From NCBI RefSeq assembly GCF_003400205.1, contig NZ_QUQV01000002.1:186001-250000 (forward strand): 64,000 nt of DNA. The letters are read 5' to 3'. The DNA comes from Bacillus sp. HNG (GTDB lineage: Bacteria; Bacillota; Bacilli; Bacillales; Bacillaceae_L). Under the pieces are notes generated by a model. The model ran no database searches. It had not been told where the DNA came from and was given only the letters and a program-made list of their open reading frames with translations. Positions 37,489 to 45,269 of this stretch are shown here, in pieces; the first letter of the stretch is position 1; the number at the start of each line of letters is the position of its first letter. A program made the translations under genes and the position numbers.

Positions 37489-38985
37489 TCAAAAATCATA
37501 TTGAACGAATGATACTAGTGAATTTCTTACATGAAATTGAGGGTCTTGGTTAATTTCGTTCAGCTTTTGTAAAAATTCAATTGAATTGGGAACATAAGGA
37601 CCTTTATTAAACATTATACAATCTGCTCTTAAACCAGCATGTACATCTGTTAATTCAGGTATTGATGGGATATTCTTTTTATTCATATTTTCTAAGACTC
37701 CTGTGGCCCAAATAACAGGAATATGGGCTGCATGACAGATTTCTAGAATTCCTTCTTGCGCACTTAAAAACTGATCCAATCCAATTTCGATTACTAAATC
37801 CCCTCTTGCAATCATGACTCCAAACAAACCGTAATTTAATCCTTCCATAATTATTTTGGATAATGATAATATGGCATTTTTTGTTTCTATTTTTGCAATA
37901 ATTCCTTTTTTATCCTCAGTCAACATTTCTAACTGGTGCTTTACAATTTGAATATCTTTTGGGTGATTAATATAGGAAATTCCAACTAAATCAATGTCTT
38001 TATACATGGATTTCAAAATCTTAAAATCTGATTCAGAAACCGTTGGTACGTTTAAATGAACAAGGGAGTCAGGAAAATTTATGCCATTTTCCGGATAGAT
38101 TGCCTCTTCTTTTTTTCTTGTTAAAAGGATTTTAGTCTCGATATACTCCTCTGTATTCGATATAACCTTCGCAAATATTTTTCCATCATCGATATACACT
38201 CTGTCACCGATTCGCACATTTCGTAAAGCTTTAGGTAATGTAACGCCAACCGCTGCTGGCTCTTTATCCGTTTTAGGAATTCCAATATATTTATCATTCT
38301 TATAAATTCGCAAAATATCATTTTTCTTTATTTTAATAAAACTCTCTGTCATTCCTTTTTTATTTTTACTAGGTACAATTTGCCCAATTCGAATTTTAGG
38401 TCCTGGAAGGTCAATGAATATTTTACATTTGGATGTCTTTTTAACACAACTTGCATGAAACGTTTCTTCTTCCATTCTTAATGTATGGATCATCTTTTTC
38501 CAAACTGTCAAATCATCATGCGCACAGTTTATTCTTGCTATTGTCATACCGGATTGCAGCAAATCGTTAAAAACTTCAGGGGTATTAAGCATTTTGCGAT
38601 CAAGGGTAACCATAATATGTTTTTGATTGATTGTTTTTCCAAACAAGTGATCTTTACGCTCTTCTTTTATTGAATTCGCAGTGTGTACGTCAATGTATTC
38701 ATGTTTCAAATAAGGGGTATTAACTTCTTTAGAAAGGTGATGGATGATTTTATTTAAGGTATCCATGATATGGGGACTACAATTTGAAAGTGGCAAGAAT
38801 CCTTTTTCACGCAAAATATTGTTTAAATTGGGATGAGCCATTCCATGCAAAGTAAAAAAGGCCCGTAAATTCATTTTACTTAGAGTTGTGGGATCATTGA
38901 AATTGTATTCGGTTTGCTTGAAAATGTTTGTTTGAGCAGCTTCCCTAAGTTTTATTAGATATTCTTTTAGTTCGACTTGATCCAT
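37489..38985 (-). CDS. Atypical pyruvate kinase homologue
   Basis: About 498 residues. An N-terminal extension of about 130 residues precedes a pyruvate-kinase-type barrel: VMVTLDRKML-like start, GMTIARINCAHDD (canonical GMNVARLNFSHG), KIFIDLPGPKIRIG, GIIAKIETKNAI (canonical AKIEN), GVMIARGDLVIEIG (canonical VARGDLGVE) and PVIWATGVLENM (canonical ATQMLESM). The region that should read SxETAxGxYP is FNKGPYVP. The C-terminal domain is missing. True pyruvate kinase activity is therefore uncertain. ATG 38985 follows AAAGGA. Monocistronic. Confidence 0.8.
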   Translation of the reverse strand: MDQVELKEYLIKLREAAQTNIFKQTEYNFNDPTTLSKMNLRAFFTLHGMAHPNLNNILREKGFLPLSNCSPHIMDTLNKIIHHLSKEVNTPYLKHEYIDVHTANSIKEERKDHLFGKTINQKHIMVTLDRKMLNTPEVFNDLLQSGMTIARINCAHDDLTVWKKMIHTLRMEEETFHASCVKKTSKCKIFIDLPGPKIRIGQIVPSKNKKGMTESFIKIKKNDILRIYKNDKYIGIPKTDKEPAAVGVTLPKALRNVRIGDRVYIDDGKIFAKVISNTEEYIETKILLTRKKEEAIYPENGINFPDSLVHLNVPTVSESDFKILKSMYKDIDLVGISYINHPKDIQIVKHQLEMLTEDKKGIIAKIETKNAILSLSKIIMEGLNYGLFGVMIARGDLVIEIGLDQFLSAQEGILEICHAAHIPVIWATGVLENMNKKNIPSIPELTDVHAGLRADCIMFNKGPYVPNSIEFLQKLNEINQDPQFHVRNSLVSFVQYDF

Positions 38986-39149
38986 TGTCACCACATTCCT
39001 TTCAAAGTTTCAGAAAATACATGTTTGATGTAGGTAATTTCAATATGTAAATAGATTGAATTCAAAAGGCTGTACCAAAACTTTGGATTACTTTTTTACA
39101 TTATTCATTTATATTCAATCTTGTTAATATGTTGAAAAGATAAAAAAGC

Positions 39150-39182
39150 TCCACCCCCTTAAATATAAGGAAGGTGGAGCTT
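39150..39182 (-). terminator. Terminator of tRNA-Val
   Basis: AAAGCTCCACC/GGTGGAGCTTT stem with T-run on the minus strand, 8 bp beyond the tRNA 3' end. Confidence 0.85.
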
Positions 39183-39189
39183 TACATGA

Positions 39190-39262
39190 TGATTCCGATT
39201 GGGTTCGAACCAACGACCTCTACCCTGTCAAGGTAGCGCTCTCCCAGCTGAGCTACGGAATC
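39190..39262 (-). tRNA. trnV: tRNA-Val (anticodon GAC)
   Basis: The minus strand folds as a full cloverleaf: acceptor GATTCCG/CGGAATC, D-arm GCTC...GAGC, anticodon stem CTACC/GGTAG with loop TTGACAG (anticodon GAC, valine), T-arm GTTGG-TTCGAAC-CCAAT, discriminator A. CCA is not encoded. Single tRNA with its own terminator. Confidence 0.95.
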
Positions 39263-39445
39263 AATGTATTAGAATAATATATAATATACATGTGTATTTA
39301 AGGTTTGTCAATTAGAATCTATTAATTCATAATTTAATACCTGAAAATTATTAACAAGGTTAACAACGTAATTAATGCGTTTTCATTGACATAATGTCAT
39401 TTTATCTGTATATATATAGTATTGAGGCAAATTTTAACTTAATAT

Positions 39446-39600
39446 TCGCTGAATTCCCATTTTTAGGGAAACGGGGGAACCAAAACGTGCAAAAATAAAT
39501 GCACTCGGGGTGAATCCTTTATTATTAAAGGTAGGAAAATACTCTTCATCCGAATCCGACAGCTAACCTCGTAAGCATTTGGAGAGAGCATTGTTGCGCA
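39446..39600 (+). promoter_or_regulatory. c-di-AMP riboswitch (ydaO/yuaA type)
   Basis: Conserved segments of the ydaO class are present in order: CGCTGAATTCC, GGGAAACGGGGGAACCAA, GGGGTGAATCC, and CCGACAGCTAACCTCGTAAG followed by GGAGAGAG. A strong terminator follows at 39611, and the transporter gene starts 90 bp later, so c-di-AMP binding should reduce transporter expression. Confidence 0.93.
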
Positions 39601-39610
39601 AATCAACTTT

Positions 39611-39641
39611 CAGGCCACGAGCCATACTCTCGTGGCCTTTT
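39611..39641 (+). terminator. Terminator of the c-di-AMP riboswitch
   Basis: GGCCACGAG/CTCGTGGCC perfect 9-bp stem with a 7-nt loop and TTTTGTGT tail, directly after the aptamer. Confidence 0.9.
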
Positions 39642-39730
39642 GTGTCTCCCAAAAATATGCTTTTCATCGCAATTCACAATTCCCTTTTGCTTTCAACTCA
39701 CATTCAACTACATCTTTGAGGAGGTTTTTT

Positions 39731-40960
39731 ATGTCATTAACAAAAAAGATTTTATTAGGTTTAGGTTTAGGTGCGGTTGTTGGACTTATTCTAAATGTAA
39801 CATCACCGGCCGCTTTTGATTTTGCAAATACCTATGTCTTTGTTCCACTAGGTCAGATCTTCTTGAATTTAATTAAAATGCTTGTTGTTCCTATTGTCTT
39901 AGTATCTATTACTCTAGGAGTTACAGGACTTGGTGATCCTAAGAAGCTTGGGAGAATTGGAGCAAAAACAATTACTTACTTTTTAGCAACAACTACAATT
40001 GCCATTACAATCGCAATAGCTCTTGCCTCAATTTTCAAACCAGGTGTTGGTGGAGGATTTAATACGGAAGGGGCAACCTACGATGGCGCAACTGAAGCTC
40101 CTCCTGTTATGGAAACGTTAATAAATATTATTCCAACGAATCCTTTTACCGCAATGAATGATGGAAATATGCTTCAAATCATAGCTTTTGCTATTTTTAT
40201 AGGATTTGCTTTAACTGTTTTGGGTGAAAAAACAAAGGGAATTATAAATTTGTTTGAACAGGCAAATGAAATCTTGATGTATCTTGTTAATCTTGTTATG
40301 AAGACGGCTCCATATGGAACGTTTGGATTAATTGCAACCGCAATTGGAGGCCAAGGATATGCTGCAATTAAAGCAATGCTCGCGTATTTCTTGATCGTAC
40401 TTGTTGCCTTACTCATCCACGCTGTTGTCACATATGGTGGTACGATAGCGTTAATTGCTAAGCGAAACCCAATCGAATTTTTTAAAGGATTCGCACCTGC
40501 CATGACAGTTGCATTTAGTACATCAAGTAGTAATGCCACACTTCCAATTTCAATGGAGACCGCACAAAAAAATCTTAAGGTTCCGGAACCTATTAGTAGC
40601 TTTGTTCAACCGTTAGGTGCAACAATTAATATGGATGGAACCGCCATCATGCAAGGTGTAGCAACTATTTTCATAGCGCAGGTCTATGGATTTGACCTTT
40701 CATTTTCTCAAATTTTAGTGGTAATCTTAACCGCTGTCCTTGCGAGTGTTGGTACAGCTGGTGTTCCAGGCGTTGGTTTAATCATGCTGGCGATGGTACT
40801 AACTGCAGTTGGTTTACCACCAGAAGGTATTGGTTTAATTATCGGTATTGACCGCTTACTCGATATGACACGTACCGCTATCAATATCACAGGCGATGCG
40901 GCATGTGCGGTTTATGTAGCAGAATCAGAAAAGAAACACATGGATGAAGCGACAGCTTAA
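39731..40960 (+). CDS. Dicarboxylate/glutamate:cation symporter (DAACS family)
   Basis: 409-residue transporter of the GltP/GltT/DctP type. Hallmarks are the serine-rich loop AFSTSSSNATLPISMETAQKNL, NMDGTAIMQGVATIFIAQ in helix 7 and ASVGTAGVPGVGLIMLAMVL in hairpin 2, plus GIDRLLDMTRTAINITGDA in helix 8. Expected substrates are glutamate, aspartate or C4-dicarboxylates with Na+ or H+. ATG 39731 follows GAGGAGG; the longer frame to 39632 would start inside the riboswitch terminator. Control by a c-di-AMP riboswitch links uptake of an osmotically active anion to c-di-AMP. Confidence 0.93.
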   Translation: MSLTKKILLGLGLGAVVGLILNVTSPAAFDFANTYVFVPLGQIFLNLIKMLVVPIVLVSITLGVTGLGDPKKLGRIGAKTITYFLATTTIAITIAIALASIFKPGVGGGFNTEGATYDGATEAPPVMETLINIIPTNPFTAMNDGNMLQIIAFAIFIGFALTVLGEKTKGIINLFEQANEILMYLVNLVMKTAPYGTFGLIATAIGGQGYAAIKAMLAYFLIVLVALLIHAVVTYGGTIALIAKRNPIEFFKGFAPAMTVAFSTSSSNATLPISMETAQKNLKVPEPISSFVQPLGATINMDGTAIMQGVATIFIAQVYGFDLSFSQILVVILTAVLASVGTAGVPGVGLIMLAMVLTAVGLPPEGIGLIIGIDRLLDMTRTAINITGDAACAVYVAESEKKHMDEATA

Positions 40961-40966
40961 TCCAGT

Positions 40967-41002
40967 ATGAAGCGACAGGGATTTTTCCTGTCGCTTTCCT
41001 TT
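40967..41002 (+). terminator. Terminator after the symporter gene
   Basis: GAAGCGACAGG/CCTGTCGCTTTC stem followed by CTTTTT. Confidence 0.85.
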
Positions 41003-41053
41003 TTAAAACGGTATAATTAAAGAGTAAATAGTTGATTTGGAGGATTTAAAATC

Positions 41054-41776
41054 ATGGTTAATAAGGGCACAGTTAGGGAAATGACTATACATAGTAAGAT
41101 TTTAAATGAAGAACTTGAGCTGATTGTTTATTTACCAGCATCCTACTCTCCCCTTTATAAATACAATATTCTTATCGCCCAGGATGGACGTGATTATTTT
41201 AATCTTGGCAGGATTGCACGGGTTGCCGATAAGTTGTTAGAAACAGGCGAAATTAGCAATACCATCATTATTGGGGTTCCTTATAAAAGCGTTGCAGACC
41301 GACGTAGGAAGTACCATCCAGATGGTGAGCAGCATCATTTATATAAGCGCTTCTTAGGAGAGGAACTGGTGCCATTTCTTGATCAGGAGTTCCCAACGTA
41401 TCAAATGGGGCAAGGCCGCGCACTAATTGGGGATTCACTGGCGGCGACTATATCGCTTTTAACAGCACTCGAATACCCTCATACTTTTGGAAAGGTGATG
41501 TTGCAATCACCGCTTGTGAATGAACACGTCCTTCAGAAGGTTGAAAATTTTGAAGAACCACACCTCCTTGATTTATATCATGTGATAGGAACGGGGGAAA
41601 CCGAAGTGAAAACAACCAAGGGAGATATTGAAGACTTTTTAACCCCAAATCGTGAATTACATAACATCTTTGTGAAAAAAGGATTCCCCTATTTTTATGA
41701 GGAATTCAACGGCATCCACACTTGGAAGTATTGGCAGCCTGATTTGCCAAGAGCCCTTTCAAAAATGTTGCCTTAA
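41054..41776 (+). CDS. yjcH: Putative esterase, YjcH-like
   Basis: 240-residue alpha/beta hydrolase of the esterase D / Fes-type superfamily. Nucleophile elbow is IGDSLAA (S128), with a C-terminal histidine in GIHTWKYWQ as the likely catalytic base. No signal peptide, so cytosolic. GGAGG precedes the ATG. In B. subtilis yjcH belongs to a yjcF-yjcG-yjcH group; here the order is yjcH, repeat, yjcG, yjcF. Substrate unknown. Confidence 0.85.
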   Translation: MVNKGTVREMTIHSKILNEELELIVYLPASYSPLYKYNILIAQDGRDYFNLGRIARVADKLLETGEISNTIIIGVPYKSVADRRRKYHPDGEQHHLYKRFLGEELVPFLDQEFPTYQMGQGRALIGDSLAATISLLTALEYPHTFGKVMLQSPLVNEHVLQKVENFEEPHLLDLYHVIGTGETEVKTTKGDIEDFLTPNRELHNIFVKKGFPYFYEEFNGIHTWKYWQPDLPRALSKMLP

Positions 41777-41963
41777 CTTTATTCAGCAGAAATTCCATAC
41801 TTTTATAATGAGGAAAGAATTGAAAAAGAGTTATCATTTTGTTTGGTGGTTCAAACCCCAGCTGAATAATGTGCAAGCCTCCGGTGGATGCCACGATTTT
41901 TCAAAGGAAATTTTTCGAGCAAACTCGAAAAAATTCGGGCGCAAATACGCCAAGGCGTATTTT
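41775..41963 (+). repeat. Dispersed hairpin repeat family A, copy 3
   Basis: Starts within the yjcH stop codon (AACTTTATTCAGC, complement GCTGAATAA at about 41871) with an enlarged loop, followed by GCAAGCCTCCGGTGGATGCC, TTTTTCAAAGGAAATTTTTC, GAGCAAACTCGAAAAA, GGGCGCAAATACGCCAAGGC and GTATTTTATT. It fills much of the 307-bp gap before yjcG. Nothing else is supported there. Confidence 0.85.
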
Positions 41964-42084
41964 ATTATGTTATTTTATATTCTATCATTTTCAGATATTT
42001 GATATAATTGTGTTATTATTTTCTGTATTTCTACATTAGGTACTTCTCGTTTTGATTTATTAATCCATAAGGAGGGCAATAAAA

Positions 42085-42600
42085 ATGAAATATGGCATTG
42101 TTATCTTCCCGTCCAAAAAACTTCAAGACAAGGTTAATTCATATCGTAAACGATATGATCCACACTATGCATTAATTCCACCACATCTTACGGTTAAAAA
42201 TGCATTTGAAGCATCCGATGAAGAAATCCAGGATATTACAAGGGAATTAGAAACGGTTTCGAAACAGGTTGAACCATTTACATTAAAGGTTTTAAAGGTT
42301 AGCTCCTTTTCCCCTGTAAATAATGTCATTTACTTGAAAATAGATCCGAATGAAGAATTACAAAAACTACACAACGCCCTTCACTCTGATTATTTTGCAG
42401 GTGAACCCGAGTATGCATTTGTTCCCCATATTACAATCGGGCAAAAGTTATCGTGTGATGAGCATTCAGATGTGTATGGTCAATTACGCATGTTAAAAAT
42501 GGACCACGAAGAGCAAATTGACCGCATTCACCTTCTTTATCAGCTTGAAAACGGTTCATGGACCGTTTATGAGACATTTCGTTTAGGAAAGGAAAATTAG
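42085..42600 (+). CDS. yjcG: 2H phosphoesterase superfamily protein, YjcG
   Basis: 171 residues with the two HxT motifs of the 2H phosphoesterase / 2'-5' RNA ligase-like fold: [10 protein letters not shown] (H34, T36) and VPHITIGQ (H115, T117). Matches B. subtilis YjcG in length and motifs. Expected to act on 2',3'-cyclic or 2'-5' phosphodiester bonds, substrate unknown. Followed 7 bp later by yjcF in an operon. Confidence 0.92.
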   Translation: MKYGIVIFPSKKLQDKVNSYRKRYDPHYALIPPHLTVKNAFEASDEEIQDITRELETVSKQVEPFTLKVLKVSSFSPVNNVIYLKIDPNEELQKLHNALHSDYFAGEPEYAFVPHITIGQKLSCDEHSDVYGQLRMLKMDHEEQIDRIHLLYQLENGSWTVYETFRLGKEN

Positions 42601-42607
42601 ACACAGC

Positions 42608-43030
42608 ATGGAAGCACGAATCGTAACTAACAACAAAGAACAAGACGATGCCTTTACAATCCGAAAAGTGGTCTTCGTCGATGAACAAAAAGTACCTCTT
42701 GAAGAAGAAATTGATCAATTTGAAGATGAAGCTACGCATATTGTCCTTTATGATCATAATGAACCTGTTGGAGCTGGACGTTTCCGTGAGCTTGACGGAT
42801 ACGGCAAAGTAGAGCGTATTTGTGTCCTTGCTTCACACCGTAAAAAAGGGGCAGGGAATTTGATTATGCAAAAGATGGAGGACATTTCGAAAGAGCGAGG
42901 CATTTCAAAATTAAAGCTCAATGCTCAAACACACGCGGAAAACTTCTATAAGAAATTAGGATATGAAACGGTATCAGATATTTTCATGGATGCTGGTATA
43001 CCTCATGTCACGATGATTAAAGAATTATAA
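42608..43030 (+). CDS. yjcF: GNAT-family N-acetyltransferase, YjcF
   Basis: 140 residues, GNAT fold: IRKVVFVDEQKVPLEEEID at the start, beta4-beta5 region VGAGRFRELDGYGKVERICV, acetyl-CoA loop HRKKGAGNLIMQKME and C-terminal FYKKLGYETVSDIFMDAGIPHVTM. Similar to B. subtilis YjcF and ElaA-type acetyltransferases. Substrate unknown. Second gene of yjcG-yjcF. Confidence 0.92.
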   Translation: MEARIVTNNKEQDDAFTIRKVVFVDEQKVPLEEEIDQFEDEATHIVLYDHNEPVGAGRFRELDGYGKVERICVLASHRKKGAGNLIMQKMEDISKERGISKLKLNAQTHAENFYKKLGYETVSDIFMDAGIPHVTMIKEL

Positions 43031-43039
43031 GTTTAGACA

Positions 43040-43070
43040 GGATGTCACCTATGAGGCATCCTTTTTTTTG
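43040..43070 (+). terminator. Terminator of yjcGF
   Basis: AGGATG/CATCCT stem, 14-nt loop, followed by seven T residues. Confidence 0.75.
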
Positions 43071-43115
43071 GATAAAAATAGTGAATTCTGCTCATTCTAC
43101 CATTGAGAGGTGAGC

Positions 43116-43793
43116 ATGTTGGAATTTTTCAAAATCGCTTTTGATTTAGTAATTGGACTTCTAGGGTTACTTATTATTACTAAAATTCTAGGAAAAACAC
43201 AAATAACCCAAATTACTGCTTTTGATTTTATCTCTGCATTAGTGCTTGGTGAATTAGTTGGAAATGCCACTTTCGACCAAAATGTTGGGATCCTTCAAAT
43301 TCTTTTTGCCATACTGGTTTGGGGGATTTTAATTTATGTGATTGAGATGATTACACAGAAAGTTCGTAAAACAAGGCCATTTCTTGAGGGGAAGCCTTCC
43401 ATTATTATTCACAAAGGCAGAATTATTCGAGACCATTTAAAGAAAAACAAACTGGATATTAACCAATTACAGCATCTACTTCGTTCGAAGGGTGTTTTTT
43501 CAATTAGGGAGGCTGAGTATGCCATCCTAGAAACAGATGGTTCAATCAGCGTTCTAAAAAAATCTCCATATGAACCACCAACCCGTCAAGATTATAAAAT
43601 GGCTGAACAAAAGGTTCGACTCCCGATTACATTGGTAAGTGATGGTGTATTAATTCAAGAGAATTTAAAGGAAAGTGGTTTTTCGGAAAGTTGGTTGCAA
43701 TCGGAATTGAAAAGCCAAGGTGTAGCTACGTATAAAGATTTACTTTACGCAGAATGGCGCGAAGAGGAAGGCTTGTACGTTCAAGAATTCTAG
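43116..43793 (+). CDS. DUF421 (YetF/YdfS-type) membrane protein, paralogue 2
   Basis: 225 residues, three N-terminal helices (AFDLVIGLLGLLIITKILG, ITAFDFISALVLGELVGNA, ILQILFAILVWGILIYVIEM) and a YetF-type cytosolic domain (DINQLQHLLRSKGVFSIREAEYAIL, PITLVSDGVL). About half its residues are shared with the protein at 34242. ATG 43116 is spaced correctly from GAGAGGTG; the GTG at 43110 lies inside that site. Confidence 0.88.
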   Translation: MLEFFKIAFDLVIGLLGLLIITKILGKTQITQITAFDFISALVLGELVGNATFDQNVGILQILFAILVWGILIYVIEMITQKVRKTRPFLEGKPSIIIHKGRIIRDHLKKNKLDINQLQHLLRSKGVFSIREAEYAILETDGSISVLKKSPYEPPTRQDYKMAEQKVRLPITLVSDGVLIQENLKESGFSESWLQSELKSQGVATYKDLLYAEWREEEGLYVQEF

Positions 43794-43800
43794 CCTTCCT

Positions 43801-44043
43801 TTATATAGACTCGTTAAAAAGTAATCCTTCGCCGGTAAATTGTGCACGAATGTTTTCAATATATTGGCTTTGTTTTTTCGTTAATGTTTTTCGGTCAACT
43901 TGGTGTAGATCATATGAACGCTCATTTACGTTCAGGACAAGCGGATTTACTTGATGAAGTTTCATTTGGTTTGTTTTATAGGTTGTGGTACGGTGCACAT
44001 ATTGGGTATATTGTTCATTGTTGATTGGTAATATATAGCCCAT
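43801..44043 (-). CDS. Conserved-looking hypothetical protein
   Basis: 80 residues, no membrane segment, beginning MGYILPINNEQYTQYVHRT and carrying KTLTKKQSQYIENIRAQFTG. A very strong ribosome binding site (GGGAGGAGGG) precedes the ATG and favours a real gene. Family not recognised. It shares the intergenic region with the spoVIF terminator. Confidence 0.7.
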   Translation of the reverse strand: MGYILPINNEQYTQYVHRTTTYKTNQMKLHQVNPLVLNVNERSYDLHQVDRKTLTKKQSQYIENIRAQFTGEGLLFNESI

Positions 44044-44138
44044 TTTTTTGCCCTCCTCCCTTTTTTATTACATATGTATCGTCTTGATGTTTTATTATAA
44101 AATTCGAGTCTAGCCTTGTATTTGTAGGGGTATATATA

Positions 44139-44166
44139 GAAAAGGTCTGACCATTTGCCAGACCCC
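44139..44166 (-). terminator. Terminator of spoVIF
   Basis: GGTCTG/CAGACC stem followed by TTTTC on the minus strand, just after the stop. Confidence 0.75.
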
Positions 44167-44171
44167 TTTCC

Positions 44172-44426
44172 TTATTTTTTGTTAATCATTTTTGAAATGG
44201 TGTTAAAGTCCATTTTTTCCTTGCCATTAACGATGCTATTAACAATTTTGTCTTCAAGTTGTTGATTTACTGGTTTTTTTGCAATTTTAGAGACCTTTCT
44301 AATTACATTACGAACGGTATTCTCATCTTTAAAATTTGCATTTTGCAAAGAGTTTGCGAGCTTGAATACCTCCTGCATATCTACGCCTGTTTTCTTTTCG
44401 ATATTCTTAAAAAAATTATTATCCAT
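44172..44426 (-). CDS. spoVIF: Stage VI sporulation protein F
   Basis: 84-residue protein matching SpoVIF (YjcC), needed in B. subtilis for proper coat assembly and GerE-dependent coat gene expression. Recognisable segments are MDNNFFKNIEKKTGVDMQEV, LANSLQNANFKDE and the C-terminal KMDFNTISKMINKK. A SigK-type promoter (44452-44480) lies just upstream, in line with its late mother-cell expression. Neighbours yjcF and yjcG are also near spoVIF in B. subtilis. Confidence 0.9.
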   Translation of the reverse strand: MDNNFFKNIEKKTGVDMQEVFKLANSLQNANFKDENTVRNVIRKVSKIAKKPVNQQLEDKIVNSIVNGKEKMDFNTISKMINKK

Positions 44427-44451
44427 TTCGAAGCCTCCTTACATTGTGTTA

Positions 44452-44480
44452 TATCGTATGACCCCCGCCTACAAGTGGTG
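44452..44480 (-). promoter_or_regulatory. SigK-type promoter of spoVIF
   Basis: On the minus strand CAC, 17-bp spacer, CATACGATA: full match to the AC / CATANNNTA pattern, about 25 bp upstream of the start codon. Confidence 0.7.
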
Positions 44481-44515
44481 CGCAGGTTGGGGAAAAAACT
44501 ATCTTTTTTTTAAAT

Positions 44516-44550
44516 GTAGAAAGTACGAGCCGATCGACTCGTACTTCTAC
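44516..44550 (-). terminator. Terminator of the YjcZ-type gene
   Basis: AGTACGAG/CTCGTACT stem with TTC-rich tail on the minus strand. Confidence 0.75.
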
Positions 44551-44566
44551 TTTTGGAATGCTGTGA

Positions 44567-44704
44567 TTAGTTATAGAAAGAAGCACCTACAATAATTAAT
44601 AGGATGAATAATACGACGATTAAAACAAAAGTTGATCCGCCGTAGAATCCGCCGTAACCATAGCCTCCATAGCCGTATCCACAACCACCGAATCCGTAGC
44701 CCAT
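44567..44704 (-). CDS. YjcZ-family sporulation protein
   Basis: 45 residues: [19 protein letters not shown] followed by a hydrophobic C-terminal helix ([20 protein letters not shown]). This Gly/Tyr-rich N-terminus plus C-terminal membrane anchor is typical of the YjcZ/CotTM-like small sporulation proteins. GAGGAGGTG precedes the ATG. A SigK promoter with a perfect -10 lies at 44736-44764. Confidence 0.88.
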   Translation of the reverse strand: MGYGFGGCGYGYGGYGYGGFYGGSTFVLIVVLFILLIIVGASFYN

Positions 44705-44732
44705 ATTTTGCACCTCCTCATAAAAGAGTACA

Positions 44733-45128
44733 TTATAAACTATGTTTTACAGGTTGTTTTTGTGAGGACAGGAGCACAGGGCAACTGCGGAAATTAAGAA
44801 AATAATTATTCTCCCATCTTTTTTCTAACTCTCCTTGTTTCTTAGAAAACCATTGATCGAGTTTCTCCATTTTGGGTTCAAGTTCTTTTTCGAATCCACT
44901 AGCCTGTGTATCTAACTGGTTTAATCCCTTTTCGTGTTCTAAAACCCTTCCATCAAGCTTTCCCATCATTGTTTCAAGTTCTTTTTCAAATCCACTAGCC
45001 TGCTTATCGAGTTGGTTCAATCCCTTTTCATTTTCTGCTGCCCATTTATCCAACTTCCCGATCGCTTCTTCATGGTCTTTAGAATAGTCAGTCATAAAGC
45101 GTTCAATTTCTTTATCAAATTTATTCAT
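44733..45128 (-). CDS. Coiled-coil protein with internal repeat, probable spore protein
   Basis: 131 residues, highly charged and helical. The segment [19 protein letters not shown] is repeated about 35 residues later with small changes ([19 protein letters not shown]), and KLD spacers recur, which suggests duplication of a heptad-like unit. No membrane segment. A perfect SigK promoter match (45182-45210) precedes it. Family not recognised; late mother-cell expression is inferred. Confidence 0.75.
   Translation of the reverse strand: MNKFDKEIERFMTDYSKDHEEAIGKLDKWAAENEKGLNQLDKQASGFEKELETMMGKLDGRVLEHEKGLNQLDTQASGFEKELEPKMEKLDQWFSKKQGELEKRWENNYFLNFRSCPVLLSSQKQPVKHSL
44736..44764 (-). promoter_or_regulatory. 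SigK-type promoter of the YjcZ-type gene
   Basis: CAC, 17-bp spacer, CATAGTTTA on the minus strand, 32 bp upstream of the start codon and overlapping the last codons of the upstream gene. Confidence 0.65.
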
Positions 45129-45181
45129 TTCTATACCTCATAAAAAACTCTCACTTCCCTAGAAAATAATTAAATTATTTT

Positions 45182-45210
45182 TAGCATATGCATTAATAAT
45201 GATGTTTGTT
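45182..45210 (-). promoter_or_regulatory. SigK-type promoter of the coiled-coil gene
   Basis: AAC, 17-bp spacer, CATATGCTA on the minus strand, about 55 bp upstream of the start. Confidence 0.65.
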
Positions 45211-45269
45211 TATTCTTAATTTAATAAAATACATTAACTGTAATCAAAACCTCGAAAGTGGTGATAACA

